DNA of 64,000 bases from Bacteroides sp. MSB163 (GCF_036416795.1 NZ_CP143867.1:5386001-5450000), one strand, 5' to 3'. Positions 18,472-27,678 are shown, counted from the stretch's first letter. Numbers and translations: made by a program. Notes: generated by a model from the letters alone, not told the origin.

Positions 18472-19701
18472 ATGAAATTAACAAAGAGTATGTATCAGCA
18501 ATTCCTAAAAGAAATAGAAATGGGGTCTAAAAACGCCCTTATAAAAAAAAGGATTATCACCTATTATATATATAATGGTAGTTCTACAATTCCTGATCTC
18601 TCTAAAGAGTTAGATCTGAGTATCCCTACTGTCACTAAATTAATAGGTGAAATGTTCGATGAAGGTTATATAAATGATTATGGGAAACTGGAAACAAGTG
18701 GAGGACGCCACCCGCATCTATACGGCTTGAATCCTCAATCCGGTTACTTTATTGGAGTAGATATAAAAAAATTCTCCATCAACATCGGATTAATCAATTT
18801 CAAAGGAGATATGGTAGATCTCAAAATGGATATTCCTTATAATTTTGAGAACTCTTTGGAAGGAATGAACGAGCTTTGTAGTCTTATTCTCAATTTCATC
18901 AAGAAACTTTCAATTGACACTGAAAAGATTCTTAATATCAATGTCAATGTATCAGGTCGGGTAAACCCAGAATCCGGATATAGTTTCAGCCAGTTCAATT
19001 TTGAGGAACGTCCTCTTGCAGATGTATTAAGTGAAAGACTAGGATATACTGTCACAATCGACAATGATACACGAGCAATGACCTACGGAGAATATATGCA
19101 AGGATGCGTTAAAGGAGAAAAGGATATTATTTTCGTAAATGTCAGCTGGGGATTAGGAATCGGAATTATTATAGATGGAAAAATCTACAAAGGAAAATCT
19201 GGATTCTCAGGAGAATTTGGGCATATCAGCACATTTGATAATGAAATCATCTGCCACTGTGGAAAGAAAGGCTGTCTGGAAACAGAAGCTTCCGGCTCAG
19301 CATTACACCGTACTCTGCTGGAACGAATAAAGAAAGGAGAAAATTCTATTTTATCCGAACGGATTAATATGGAAAACCCATTGACATTAGATGAGATTAT
19401 AGCAGCAGTAAACAAAGAAGATGTGCTATGCATTGAAATTGTTGAAGAAATCGGGCAAAAATTAGGTAAACAAATTGCCGGTCTTATAAATATCTTTAAT
19501 CCCGAGTTAGTAATAATCGGGGGAACATTATCTCTAACCGGAGACTACATTACGCAACCTATAAAAACATCAGTACGAAAATACTCCTTAAACCTCGTGA
19601 ATAAAGACTCAGTTATCACAACATCCAAGTTAAAAGATAAAGCCGGCATTGTAGGTGCATGCATGCTGGCACGAAGCCGAATGTTTGAAGGTGCTAATTA
19701 G
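18472..19701 (+). CDS. ROK family transcriptional regulator
   Basis: 409 residues from the ATG at 18472 (MKLTKSMYQQF). Residues ~10-75 are a winged HTH (STIPDLSKELDLSIPTVTKLIGEM), and the rest is a ROK fold: GYFIGVDIKKFSINIGLINF, IDNDTRAMTYGE, VSWGLGIGIIIDGKIYKG, GEFGHI, then the zinc motif CHCGKKGCLE about residues 259-268. ROK proteins of this two-domain type (NagC/XylR group) are sugar-responsive repressors or activators; the sensory half is a sugar-kinase fold. Divergent from the PUL operon, it is the obvious candidate regulator of that operon. Its 3' end overlaps the convergent wbuC-like gene by three bases. Confidence 0.88.
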   Translation: MKLTKSMYQQFLKEIEMGSKNALIKKRIITYYIYNGSSTIPDLSKELDLSIPTVTKLIGEMFDEGYINDYGKLETSGGRHPHLYGLNPQSGYFIGVDIKKFSINIGLINFKGDMVDLKMDIPYNFENSLEGMNELCSLILNFIKKLSIDTEKILNINVNVSGRVNPESGYSFSQFNFEERPLADVLSERLGYTVTIDNDTRAMTYGEYMQGCVKGEKDIIFVNVSWGLGIGIIIDGKIYKGKSGFSGEFGHISTFDNEIICHCGKKGCLETEASGSALHRTLLERIKKGENSILSERINMENPLTLDEIIAAVNKEDVLCIEIVEEIGQKLGKQIAGLINIFNPELVIIGGTLSLTGDYITQPIKTSVRKYSLNLVNKDSVITTSKLKDKAGIVGACMLARSRMFEGAN

Positions 19702-20159
19702 ACCTCCAACATTCGTTTCATAAACACAGCCGCACCTTCCAAGTCGGAGGGTGCAGGCGCCCATGGCGCAATATCTTCGGGAGGAAGTGGTTTATAAGGG
19801 CCACTTTTGATTTCAAAAATCACAGTGCCTGGCTCTAAAGCAATAATACTATGCCAAGTAGCGGAAGAAATCTCCACCCCATAAACTCCAACCGATGGAT
19901 TTAGGTTAACTTTTTCTATGACATTACCTAAATCATCATAAAAGAAAGTCAACAGACTTCCACGTAATACTACATAAGTCTCCTCTTTATCAGTGTGACG
20001 ATGAGGAGGAAGATACGTTCCCGGCTCTAATGCATTAAGCAAGCGATGAATAGGTGCATCCAATGATTCATGAAAATTATAATTCATACGCAAACGAGAA
20101 TTCTCTCGTGCTTCATGGGACACACTATCCAACAGTTCTTCTGAAATCAACTTCATCAT
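19698..20159 (-). CDS. wbuC: WbuC family cupin-fold protein
   Basis: 153 residues. It has the WbuC-type layout: an N-terminal helix, SRLRMNYNFHES, then a cupin core with HRHTDKEETYVVLRG (first metal-binding motif), a second strand region ISSATWHSIIALEPGTVIFEIKSGPY, and PWAPAPSD near the end. WbuC proteins occur at the ends of O-antigen and capsule clusters; their precise reaction is not settled. It starts at 20159, overlapping the NusG-like stop by one base (TAATG), and so is translationally coupled as the last gene of the export cluster. Confidence 0.85.
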   Translation of the reverse strand: MMKLISEELLDSVSHEARENSRLRMNYNFHESLDAPIHRLLNALEPGTYLPPHRHTDKEETYVVLRGSLLTFFYDDLGNVIEKVNLNPSVGVYGVEISSATWHSIIALEPGTVIFEIKSGPYKPLPPEDIAPWAPAPSDLEGAAVFMKRMLEV

Positions 20160-20485
20160 TACTTCAATAATTGGGCAAACTTTCCTGGAAGGTTTGCCTT
20201 ATCAGATACTATGGTAAGCTCTTTGCCATCAGTATTCACTAAAAATGCCGCTTTTTGAGAAGCTACAACAGGGGTCATATCCTTAAGATCTCCCTCTACA
20301 AAAACACAACCGGAGAAAAAAGGAACAATAATTTCCTTTGCCTTTCCATTCCAGTTCACATAAATTGTTTGCATAGGACAATAAGTCTTATATCCGGCAA
20401 CAGTAAGGTGTTGCATCAATTTACGTTCCAATCTTGGCGCTGTGTACAATACATACCAGCTACGCGAATTTTCATCCATCATCAT
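20159..20485 (-). CDS. NusG-like (UpxY-type) protein with NGN domain only
   Basis: The preferred start is the ATG at 20485, which overlaps the stop of the Wzz gene as ATGA and gives 108 residues; a longer frame starts at 20539 inside wzz. The sequence RSWYVLYTAPRLERKLMQHL, YCPMQTIYVNWNGKAKEIIVPFF and SGCVFVEG is a NusG N-terminal (NGN) domain like that of UpxY antiterminators of Bacteroides capsule loci. The protein stops after LVNTDGKELTIVSDKANLPGKF, where UpxY would go on to a KOW domain (~170 residues in full). So it seems C-terminally shortened. It is also placed late in the operon, whereas upxY is normally first. Confidence 0.75.
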   Translation of the reverse strand: MMMDENSRSWYVLYTAPRLERKLMQHLTVAGYKTYCPMQTIYVNWNGKAKEIIVPFFSGCVFVEGDLKDMTPVVASQKAAFLVNTDGKELTIVSDKANLPGKFAQLLK

Positions 20486-21591
20486 ATCGTTGTTTGCTTT
20501 TTCCATCCTTTTAATAAATCCTTTATAAACAATATCCATCCAACACTACCGACACCAGCCAAAAATACGAAACCTATCAGAATCATGGGCTTGCTAGGCT
20601 TAGACGGACGCAAAGGAACCGTCGCTGGCTGAACAACAGTATATACCGGAGTAATTTCTTGTACTTTAGCTTTTGCCATCTGTAACTGTTGGGCTACTTG
20701 AGTATATACATTATATGCTAAACTCATCTCATTCTGCAAACGCTCCTGCTCAGCACGGTAACTTAACAAAATAATATTTTGATTGGCATCTACAAAAGAT
20801 GCATACTTACTTTGGGCATCCGTATAATTAGCTTTTGCTTCTGTATATAATTTCTCGGTAAAAGCCAAATCATGACGAGCTTTATTAGTCCGATATTCAG
20901 TTATATAATTCTGAAGACGGTGCATTACTGTATCGGTTAATGAAGCAGAAATTAAAGGATCCTGCATTGTTACCGTCAAGGTAGTAACACCTGTCTTCTT
21001 ATCAACAGAGACAGCAATACGTTTACTTAGCGCTTCGGCAATGTCTGCTTCGTCTTTTGTTAATCTAAAAGGATCCAGTGTGCCAGTTCCTTCTACTTCA
21101 TCATCCTTAAATAAAGAGATGGTCCAACCCAAAACTTTAAAAGGAGCAGAAATAATAGCGCCCCACCAAGGAGCACGCTGATGTTCGTCCAAGTAAACAT
21201 ACAGCGTAGTATCTACCTTTTCTTTATCATCTTTGACCCTTACATCAAACAACTCAGTCAGAAACGGAGTAGAACTTACGATATCCGGATAAAGATCCGG
21301 ATAAAGAGCATCCTCTCCAACAGAAGAACCCATATTGATTCCAGCCATAGCAGCCAAAGCCCCCATGCTACCTCCTGAAGTTTTCCCAGTGCTTTCTGGG
21401 GCTAACGTTACGCTAGTGGAATATTCTCTGGGAATGCTAAATGCAACAATCAATCCTACTAACGCAGCATATCCACACGCTTTAAAAACCAATTTTCGCT
21501 CTGCCCAAACTTTCTTGGCAAGTTCAATCAAGTCTATTTCCTGTTCCTCTGGTTGTTGAGGAAGTGTATTCAGTTTGTTTTCTTCACCCAT
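20482..21591 (-). CDS. wzz: Wzz/GumC-type polysaccharide chain-length protein
   Basis: 369 residues. Two membrane segments flank the periplasmic part: TM1 about residues 36-55 (ACGYAALVGLIVAFSIPREY, followed by the typical beta strand STSVTLAPES) and TM2 about 335-355 (MILIGFVFLAGVGSVGWILF), preceded by a proline-rich VPLRPSKPSKP motif that is a hallmark of the family. The middle is alpha-helical with coiled-coil-like segments. There is no C-terminal tyrosine kinase domain. It controls polymer length and couples to the Wza-type exporter encoded 8 bases upstream. Confidence 0.9.
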   Translation of the reverse strand: MGEENKLNTLPQQPEEQEIDLIELAKKVWAERKLVFKACGYAALVGLIVAFSIPREYSTSVTLAPESTGKTSGGSMGALAAMAGINMGSSVGEDALYPDLYPDIVSSTPFLTELFDVRVKDDKEKVDTTLYVYLDEHQRAPWWGAIISAPFKVLGWTISLFKDDEVEGTGTLDPFRLTKDEADIAEALSKRIAVSVDKKTGVTTLTVTMQDPLISASLTDTVMHRLQNYITEYRTNKARHDLAFTEKLYTEAKANYTDAQSKYASFVDANQNIILLSYRAEQERLQNEMSLAYNVYTQVAQQLQMAKAKVQEITPVYTVVQPATVPLRPSKPSKPMILIGFVFLAGVGSVGWILFIKDLLKGWKKQTTI

Positions 21592-21599
21592 AATCCAAA

Positions 21600-24050
21600 T
21601 TACTTAAAAGCGTTAGCCATAGTTGCTACCATTGCTGCAATTGTAGCAGTTGTACTACTAATACCCAAAATTTCAGCCATCGCCATATGTTTCTTTTCAG
21701 CCTTGCTGGGAACAATAATTTCACATCCCGGTTCTATAGCACTGGCATTTCTTGCCTTCAGACGAGATACCGTACCATTCATGTAAACTACATAAACTTT
21801 CTTCTTCTTTGCCATATTGCCATACCCCCCCGCTTGATTAATGTAGAATTTCAGATTCTTTCCCTTCTGATACACTACGGTATTAGGATACATGACCGAA
21901 CCACTGATTTTTACAGTATTCACATATTCCGGAATATACAGTACATCTCCCTCACGCAAAACCAAATCAAAATCAGACTTTGGATTAGCTAAAGCTTTCT
22001 CCAGATCAATACCTACAGTATAGGTCTCTGACAGATTTAATTTCTGTATAGATATGGAATCCTTACCCTCACCATTCTGAGCCATACGGATAGCGTCATT
22101 CTGACGACGCCTTTCCTCATCGGACAATTTACGGATTAACCGAGCTCCTTTTACATAAGCATCCGGAGTTACACCACCAGCCTTGCTAACCAAGTCAGAC
22201 AAACGCTCATTCTTTTTCAATAGAGAATAACTACCAGAGAAAAGTACTTCACCCGCAACAACCACATTCTGTTGTTTGCGATAAGCAGGGCTTTTACGAA
22301 TATAAACAGCATCAAAAGGTTCTAAATAGAAGTTTTCAGCATTTCCTCCAACAATAAAACCATCTTTTATATCAAAAGTAAATGTTTTGCCCAAAACACT
22401 ACTGAATGAAGTGCTCTTAGGATCTTTAATACGACGAGTTACTTCAACTCTTGTTGTTGCAGCTTCTTCTAACAAACCACCCGCCTGAACAAGTAAATCT
22501 TCAATAGTCATATTCTTAGAAAAAAGGAAAGTACCCGGATTAGCAACTTCACCATAAATTGCAACCGTTTCTTCTTCTTTCAAATCAGTAATACTTGGAA
22601 TATACAGGATATCATTTTTCTGCAAAGGAATATCAGCAATCGTCCCGTTTAATAATCCTCCTAAATCAATAGCAATGATTTCATGAGACAAGTCTTCATG
22701 CTCTCTGTCTATAATTACTCTATTCAGGAAAGCATCTCCACGCAATCCTTCAGCTTTCTTTATTAACTGCTTCACCGTATTCACTGTACCGTCTAGTTGA
22801 TATAAACCGGCACGATAAACAGCACCACGAACTTCTACGCGATTTTCGAAACGATCCAGTACAGCATCTATTGTAATCATATCTCCATCATCCAAACGGA
22901 AAACAGAATAATCCATTTCATCTACATTAAAGACCTGATGTTCACGTCCGCTCTTACGCACAAGGCGAATGGCTTTTTTATAAGCATCACCAGTAAAACC
23001 ACCTGCATAATTTAATATGGTAGCAACAGTCTCTGTAGGTTTCATCTCATAAAACATCGGCCTTTTAACTTTACCCACAATCTCAACCAAAGACTGATAA
23101 GGATCTACAATGATAACGTCACCTTCCTGAAGGCGTATATCATCCTTCATTTTACCTTTCATTATAAAGTCGTAAACATCCAGATCAGCAAAGGTTTTAC
23201 CATCACGTACTACTTTAATACTACGTAAACTACCGATACGGTTCACACCACCAGCACGATATAAAGCATGAAATACAGTGGAAAATGCAGATAAGGTATA
23301 AGTTCCCGGTACAGAAACCTCCCCCATAATATTAATTTGTATCGTACGAATGTCACCCAATGTCAATTTTATCTCAGAGTTGGGCTCAGTTCCTGAAATT
23401 CCAGAATAGATTTTAGAAAACTCACGTTGCAAAAAAGAATTCGCCTCTTTTACAGTCATACCACTAAGATGAACGGGACCTAAACCACGGACTAAAATAG
23501 TCCCTTCCGGAGAAATCGTCTGACGAATTGTATTTTCCGAAGCCCCCCAGATATCTATAATTACCTCATCACCTGGGCCTAAACGGTAATTAACCGGAGT
23601 AGCCAAATTTGCACTCGGCTCAAAAGAAAGGTTTCTACTAGAAAATAAACTATGACCAAAAATATTGCTTCCCGGTGCTTCAGGAGTAGCTTTCGCATCA
23701 CGTTTTAAATCAATTATTTCTTTCTGTTCTTCTAATTCTGCTTCTTCATAAGAAGTACCTCTAATAGCTTTCCCGTCTGTCATTAAAGAAGTACGTTCAC
23801 GAAGTTGAGAGGGTTTGTTTTCCACTCCATCTGCAGCAGTACTATGCTCGGCATATTTTTTTTGTATACGAGCAACCTGTTCTTTGGTTACTCCTCTACG
23901 CAATAGCTCAGTAGTCATTTGCTTTTGCGATTTGCCAGTTCTCTGTGCTTCTTTCACATATTGAACCACCTGATCATCCGACATTTGCTGGGCCATAACA
24001 CCCCCTACGAGGATGAAGATTGAAAAGAATAGTGCTATTAATCTACGCAT
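21600..24050 (-). CDS. Wza-type SLBB polysaccharide export outer-membrane protein
   Basis: 816 residues with a signal peptide (to MAQQ). After a helical N-terminal segment there is a polysaccharide export domain (VNYRLGPGDEVIIDIWGASENTI region, ~150-240) and then several SLBB domains (INIMGEVSVPGTY, VEIVGKVKRPMFYEM, VEVRGAVYRAGLYQL, VAIYGEVANPGTF, VVVAGEVLFSGSY, VKISGSVMYPNTV). The multi-SLBB build is typical of the long Bacteroidota Wza homologues. A C-terminal hydrophobic helix ends the protein. It forms the outer-membrane channel for capsule or exopolysaccharide together with Wzz. Confidence 0.92.
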   Translation of the reverse strand: MRRLIALFFSIFILVGGVMAQQMSDDQVVQYVKEAQRTGKSQKQMTTELLRRGVTKEQVARIQKKYAEHSTAADGVENKPSQLRERTSLMTDGKAIRGTSYEEAELEEQKEIIDLKRDAKATPEAPGSNIFGHSLFSSRNLSFEPSANLATPVNYRLGPGDEVIIDIWGASENTIRQTISPEGTILVRGLGPVHLSGMTVKEANSFLQREFSKIYSGISGTEPNSEIKLTLGDIRTIQINIMGEVSVPGTYTLSAFSTVFHALYRAGGVNRIGSLRSIKVVRDGKTFADLDVYDFIMKGKMKDDIRLQEGDVIIVDPYQSLVEIVGKVKRPMFYEMKPTETVATILNYAGGFTGDAYKKAIRLVRKSGREHQVFNVDEMDYSVFRLDDGDMITIDAVLDRFENRVEVRGAVYRAGLYQLDGTVNTVKQLIKKAEGLRGDAFLNRVIIDREHEDLSHEIIAIDLGGLLNGTIADIPLQKNDILYIPSITDLKEEETVAIYGEVANPGTFLFSKNMTIEDLLVQAGGLLEEAATTRVEVTRRIKDPKSTSFSSVLGKTFTFDIKDGFIVGGNAENFYLEPFDAVYIRKSPAYRKQQNVVVAGEVLFSGSYSLLKKNERLSDLVSKAGGVTPDAYVKGARLIRKLSDEERRRQNDAIRMAQNGEGKDSISIQKLNLSETYTVGIDLEKALANPKSDFDLVLREGDVLYIPEYVNTVKISGSVMYPNTVVYQKGKNLKFYINQAGGYGNMAKKKKVYVVYMNGTVSRLKARNASAIEPGCEIIVPSKAEKKHMAMAEILGISSTTATIAAMVATMANAFK

Positions 24051-24101
24051 AAGATATTTGATTAATCTTTAAAATTCCTACAGTTAAATATAAATCGGGC
24101 A

Positions 24102-24109
24102 CAAAGGTA
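24102..24109 (-). promoter_or_regulatory. Candidate -7 box upstream of the Wza gene
   Basis: TACCTTTG on the minus strand matches TAnnTTTG. A start near 24095 would give a ~45-base leader. No clear TTG lies at the right distance upstream, so this is a partial match. If real, the export genes can be transcribed without the upstream epimerase gene. Confidence 0.35.
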
Positions 24110-24183
24110 GCACATTATTTCAGAACGCCCATTTATTTTACATTGAAATTTCGGAAAAAGAATTAAAAACTCCATTCAGCCGT

Positions 24184-25860
24184 TCAGGCATCCACACAAG
24201 ACTCAGAAAAATATGAGATTATTTTTTTCATTTTGTTAATTATTACCGCTGAATCCTGCATGCAATTATTTTCCGTTAAAGTATTAATCTGCTCGCAAAT
24301 CATAGTATAATCAATGAAATATCCTTTGCTTTTCTTTATTTTTTCATAGCTGGTAGGCAGTGTATCTTCTACTGCATCATCTTCAAACACATAGATTTCA
24401 CCATTCTCACCCAAATTCCCCGTTTCCAATATCAACTGACAAGCTTCCGATACAGTCATTAAACTGCGAGGGGCATCAGGATATACATCACTGAAGCGAA
24501 CTACAAACAATTTAGTAAGACTATTTTCCTGCACTACTTTGCGAGATAATCCCTGTACATACATTTCAGCCAAACATTTACTATACCCCATAGCATGCAC
24601 CGGACAGAAAGCATGATCAGTAGAAATTATCATACATTTTTTAATTTTGTATTTTACAGACAAATCCGCTACAGTTTTTGTTCCTAAAATATTCACCTGT
24701 ATAGCTTCAGAAGCATAATCTTCAAGCATGGCAACGTGTTTATATGCTGCAGCATGAAAGACTAACTGCGGCATACACTCTCTGAAAATAGCCTCCATAC
24801 GAGTATAATTTGTAACATCTGCTACTAAAACCCGTACTTCGAGATTTTTCCAATGGTCAGACAGTTCCAATTGAATATCGTACAAAGGAGATTCAGCCTG
24901 ATCAACCAATATCAACTGATATGGATTTAGCGCCGCCAACTGACGAACGATTCCCTGCCCTACAGTACCAGCAGCACCGGTTATCAATATTCGATGTCCC
25001 TCAACATAAGCCGCTATCTTACGGATATCAACCTGAATTGGTTCACGACGAAGCCAATCTTCTATATGGATATCTTTTATAATTCCATCATCCAAACAAT
25101 CGCTCAAGGGAGGCACTGTCATCACATGGATATCCTGAGCTAACATTTGCGCTACTATACCAGACTGTTCCAAATCCACCAATTTATCAGGTGAAGCAAT
25201 AATCGTACGTACATTCTTCCTTTTTAAGTGTTCAAATAACATCTTATCATTAGCATATACCCTACATCCCATAGTGTGTTTGCCTATCATCCACGGCTCA
25301 TCAGAAATAAAGCCACATACACGATAATGATTATTCCTACTTACACGCATAGATTTTGCTATATTCACTCCAGTTCCACGAAAGCCATAAATAAACACAT
25401 TCACACAATGCCGAATATCAAAAGACAAAACTTCATGTAACATTTTCACCAAAATGCGCAGACATGCCATGAATATGAAGTTAAGAATATATGCTATAAA
25501 AATTATTCCACCGGGTAATGTTTCTCCCAAACCAAAAGTTGACCAGCAAAAATTTCCTACCCCCAGTACTCCATAGCTCAATGTAAGAGATATAAACACT
25601 CTATAGATATCCACAAACGAAGAAAAACGAATAACTCCAACATATGTATGAAAGACCGAAAAGAAACACAGATTACAAAACAAAGAGAAAAAAATCATCC
25701 ATACATACAATGACATCTTATATACTATAGAAGACACCCCGAACTGAAGGATACATGCTAAAAGCATGGAAATCATTATCAAACAAATATCAATAGCCAA
25801 TATAGTCCACTTGGAGGCAATACGGGATGAAAGATTCTTATAATATATCTTCAAATTCAT
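24184..25860 (-). CDS. PglF/CapD-like membrane nucleotide-sugar dehydratase, divergent
   Basis: 558 residues. Four N-terminal membrane helices (~20-130) are followed by a CoA-binding-like region (VFIYGFRGTGVNIAKS) and a short-chain dehydrogenase domain: ITGAAGTVGQGIVRQLA (NAD site, ~292), VADVTNY, VFHAAAYKHVAMLE, NILGT. This is the layout of UDP-GlcNAc 4,6-dehydratases. It departs from the family at the active site: the usual STDKA is STDHA here, followed by FCPVHAMGYSKCLAE, and the C-terminal part after VVRFSDV is short, lacking the usual GSRGSV-type segment. The protein is ~70 residues shorter than typical. Activity may be altered or lost. Confidence 0.8.
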   Translation of the reverse strand: MNLKIYYKNLSSRIASKWTILAIDICLIMISMLLACILQFGVSSIVYKMSLYVWMIFFSLFCNLCFFSVFHTYVGVIRFSSFVDIYRVFISLTLSYGVLGVGNFCWSTFGLGETLPGGIIFIAYILNFIFMACLRILVKMLHEVLSFDIRHCVNVFIYGFRGTGVNIAKSMRVSRNNHYRVCGFISDEPWMIGKHTMGCRVYANDKMLFEHLKRKNVRTIIASPDKLVDLEQSGIVAQMLAQDIHVMTVPPLSDCLDDGIIKDIHIEDWLRREPIQVDIRKIAAYVEGHRILITGAAGTVGQGIVRQLAALNPYQLILVDQAESPLYDIQLELSDHWKNLEVRVLVADVTNYTRMEAIFRECMPQLVFHAAAYKHVAMLEDYASEAIQVNILGTKTVADLSVKYKIKKCMIISTDHAFCPVHAMGYSKCLAEMYVQGLSRKVVQENSLTKLFVVRFSDVYPDAPRSLMTVSEACQLILETGNLGENGEIYVFEDDAVEDTLPTSYEKIKKSKGYFIDYTMICEQINTLTENNCMQDSAVIINKMKKIISYFSESCVDA

Positions 25861-26029
25861 ATTTATTGTCAGATTTTAGGTTGACAGTAAGATTTGCAAA
25901 GATGTATTTTTTATATTGATAAAACAATTTTTTTAGAAAGAAAAATGACAGAGCAAATATAGAAAATCATTTTAAGAAAGATTTTTTCAAAAAAAAACCT
26001 TTTTCTTTTCGTAATTTCAAAGAAAGGTG

Positions 26030-26037
26030 TAATTTTG
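26030..26037 (+). promoter_or_regulatory. Candidate -7 box for tRNA-Thr
   Basis: TAATTTTG matches TAnnTTTG and lies 24 bases before the tRNA, so transcription would start about 16-18 bases upstream of it. No good TTG element is seen at 19-21 bases. The rest of 25861-26060 is AT-rich non-coding sequence. Confidence 0.4.
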
Positions 26038-26060
26038 CACCCCGTAAATGAAAAGTCACT

Positions 26061-26133
<73 letters not shown>

Positions 26134-26143
26134 CTCCTTTAAG

Positions 26144-26178
26144 ACGCTGATTATAAATACATTAATCAGCGTTTTTCT
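26144..26178 (+). terminator. Intrinsic terminator after tRNA-Thr
   Basis: A perfect 10-bp stem ACGCTGATTA (26144-26153) / TAATCAGCGT (26163-26172), nine-base loop, followed by TTTTC and more U-rich sequence. Confidence 0.75.
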
Positions 26179-26272
26179 TTTAAAAAAGTCTCACCTGAAT
26201 AAAAAAAAGCACATTTCTGCAAATATATATGGCTAAAGTTGTATAGTAGGATTGTGTTTGATTATTCAGCTT

Positions 26273-27505
26273 ATGGCAACAATCAGATTAACAGTTTTAA
26301 GTTCCATTAAGGAACAGGATGGCAGACTACCAATATTAGTCTGTATCTCACAAAAGAAAAAGCGGGCTTACATCAAAACGACTTTCCTATTGAATGATAT
26401 TGCAGAATTCGAAAACGGAAAGGTCGCATATCGCAAAGATGCAAGTGTAATGAACAAACGATTAGAGTTTGTATTCTCACAATATAAAGAGAAATTTGAC
26501 TCCATAGAAAACATTGAGTATCTCTCTGCTATGCAGATCAAACAAATAATTATTTCTAAAGAACGTCCATCCCATATTTCATTCTTAGAATATTGGAAAA
26601 AACGAGTTGGTGAATTCAAAGAAGAAGGAAGAGAAAGTTATGCAAGAATGAATGAGGAAACAATACGCATCTTTACTATTGCTGAAGGAGACGTACCTAT
26701 TCCTGCCATTAATACCATAATGATTGAACACTTCAAAAAGTGGATGATGAGAAAAGGCTATGCAAATGGAAATATCGGATTAAGGCTTACCCATTTGAAA
26801 GCAAGAATCAACGAATTAATCAAAGCCGGCATTCTTAAACAAGATGTACATCCCTTTGCTTATACCAAAATCCCAACTGCCGAACCCAAGGAGTGCGATC
26901 TAACAATAGAGGAGTTTCAAAGAATACGAAATACCGAATTAGAAGGGAAGAGGATTAGTTTAGGAAAAGACATGCTTCTACTATCTTTCTATTTATGCGG
27001 AATAAATCTGAAAGACCTATTATCAGTAAATCTATCATCAGACATTCTTTCTTTCGAAAGAACTAAGACACTACATGCAAAGACAGGAAAAGCAAATATT
27101 ACAATACCGATACATCCAGAAGCAAGAGCTATAATAAATAAGTATATTAATAAAAAAGGCATGCTGGATTTAGGGTATTCTTACACGTATTCTAATCTAC
27201 AGAAGTATATAAACCTTTGCATGAGAGAGCTGAAAGACCGTTTAGGAATCAAGCAAACACTATGCTTCTATTCCGCTCGCAAAACTTTTGCTCAATTTGC
27301 ATCAGAACTTGGCATACCAGACGGTGTGATAGACTACTGTCTAGGGCATTCGGACAAAAGCAAAGGAATTATTAGGTTCTATACAAAAGTCAAACAAAAG
27401 CAAGCTGAAATAGCAATCAATCGGGTGATCGATTACGTGAACAACCCCGAAAAATATAAAGACTACATCGAAATGAGAGCAGATATTATGATGATGAAAG
27501 GGTAA
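26273..27505 (+). CDS. int: Tyrosine recombinase / phage integrase
   Basis: 410 residues from the ATG at 26273 (MATIRLTVLSSIKEQDGRL); an in-frame start 21 bases upstream is less likely. The Bacteroidota integrase layout is visible: N-terminal arm-binding region, SAM-like core-binding domain (HISFLEYWKKRVGEF to ~215), catalytic domain from DLTIEEFQRI. Catalytic signs are a lysine-containing hairpin (TKTLHAKTGKANITIPIHPEA), YSARKTFAQ with the second arginine, LGHS, and the nucleophile tyrosine in IRFYTKV. The first arginine position reads FYLCGIN, not the usual TRG-type. It lies beside tRNA-Thr and points away from it, as expected for a prophage integrated there. Confidence 0.88.
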   Translation: MATIRLTVLSSIKEQDGRLPILVCISQKKKRAYIKTTFLLNDIAEFENGKVAYRKDASVMNKRLEFVFSQYKEKFDSIENIEYLSAMQIKQIIISKERPSHISFLEYWKKRVGEFKEEGRESYARMNEETIRIFTIAEGDVPIPAINTIMIEHFKKWMMRKGYANGNIGLRLTHLKARINELIKAGILKQDVHPFAYTKIPTAEPKECDLTIEEFQRIRNTELEGKRISLGKDMLLLSFYLCGINLKDLLSVNLSSDILSFERTKTLHAKTGKANITIPIHPEARAIINKYINKKGMLDLGYSYTYSNLQKYINLCMRELKDRLGIKQTLCFYSARKTFAQFASELGIPDGVIDYCLGHSDKSKGIIRFYTKVKQKQAEIAINRVIDYVNNPEKYKDYIEMRADIMMMKG

Positions 27506-27521
27506 TTGTGGTTCAGATACT

Positions 27522-27562
27522 ATCCCCGTAGTTGGGTTACTATGGGGATTTCTCATTTTTTT
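27522..27562 (+). terminator. Terminator after integrase
   Basis: Stem ATCCCC.TAG / CTA.GGGGAT (27522-27531 with 27540-27549, one mismatch) followed by TTTCTCATTTTTTTT. It sits 17 bases after the integrase stop. Confidence 0.7.
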
Positions 27563-27585
27563 TGTGTCAGGACTAAACTTTTTAA

Positions 27586-27678
27586 AAGCTCATTAGTAAT
27601 AGCACATGAAGACCAAGCAAGAGATGTAGATGCGTGCTGATGAGCTTGGTATCAGAAGGCAGTCTTATGGCTGCCTTC
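27586..27678 (+). ncRNA. Candidate structured small RNA with terminator
   Basis: Between the integrase terminator and the umuD-like relic there is a long hairpin: AAGCTCATT (27586-27594) pairs with GATGAGCTT (27639-27647, one T-G wobble) and, after a six-base bulge, AGCAC (27601-27605) pairs with GTGCT (27634-27638). Eight bases later a strong stem GAAGGCAG/CTGCCTTC (27655-27662/27671-27678) is followed by TTCATTT, like a terminator. There is no ORF with a start here. A promoter is not obvious. It could equally be a structured 3' region of another transcript. Confidence 0.35.

Noticed and set aside
20482..20539. Long NusG-like start at 20539
   Set aside because: It overlaps the Wzz coding region by 58 bases, while the ATGA overlap at 20485 gives a natural coupled start.
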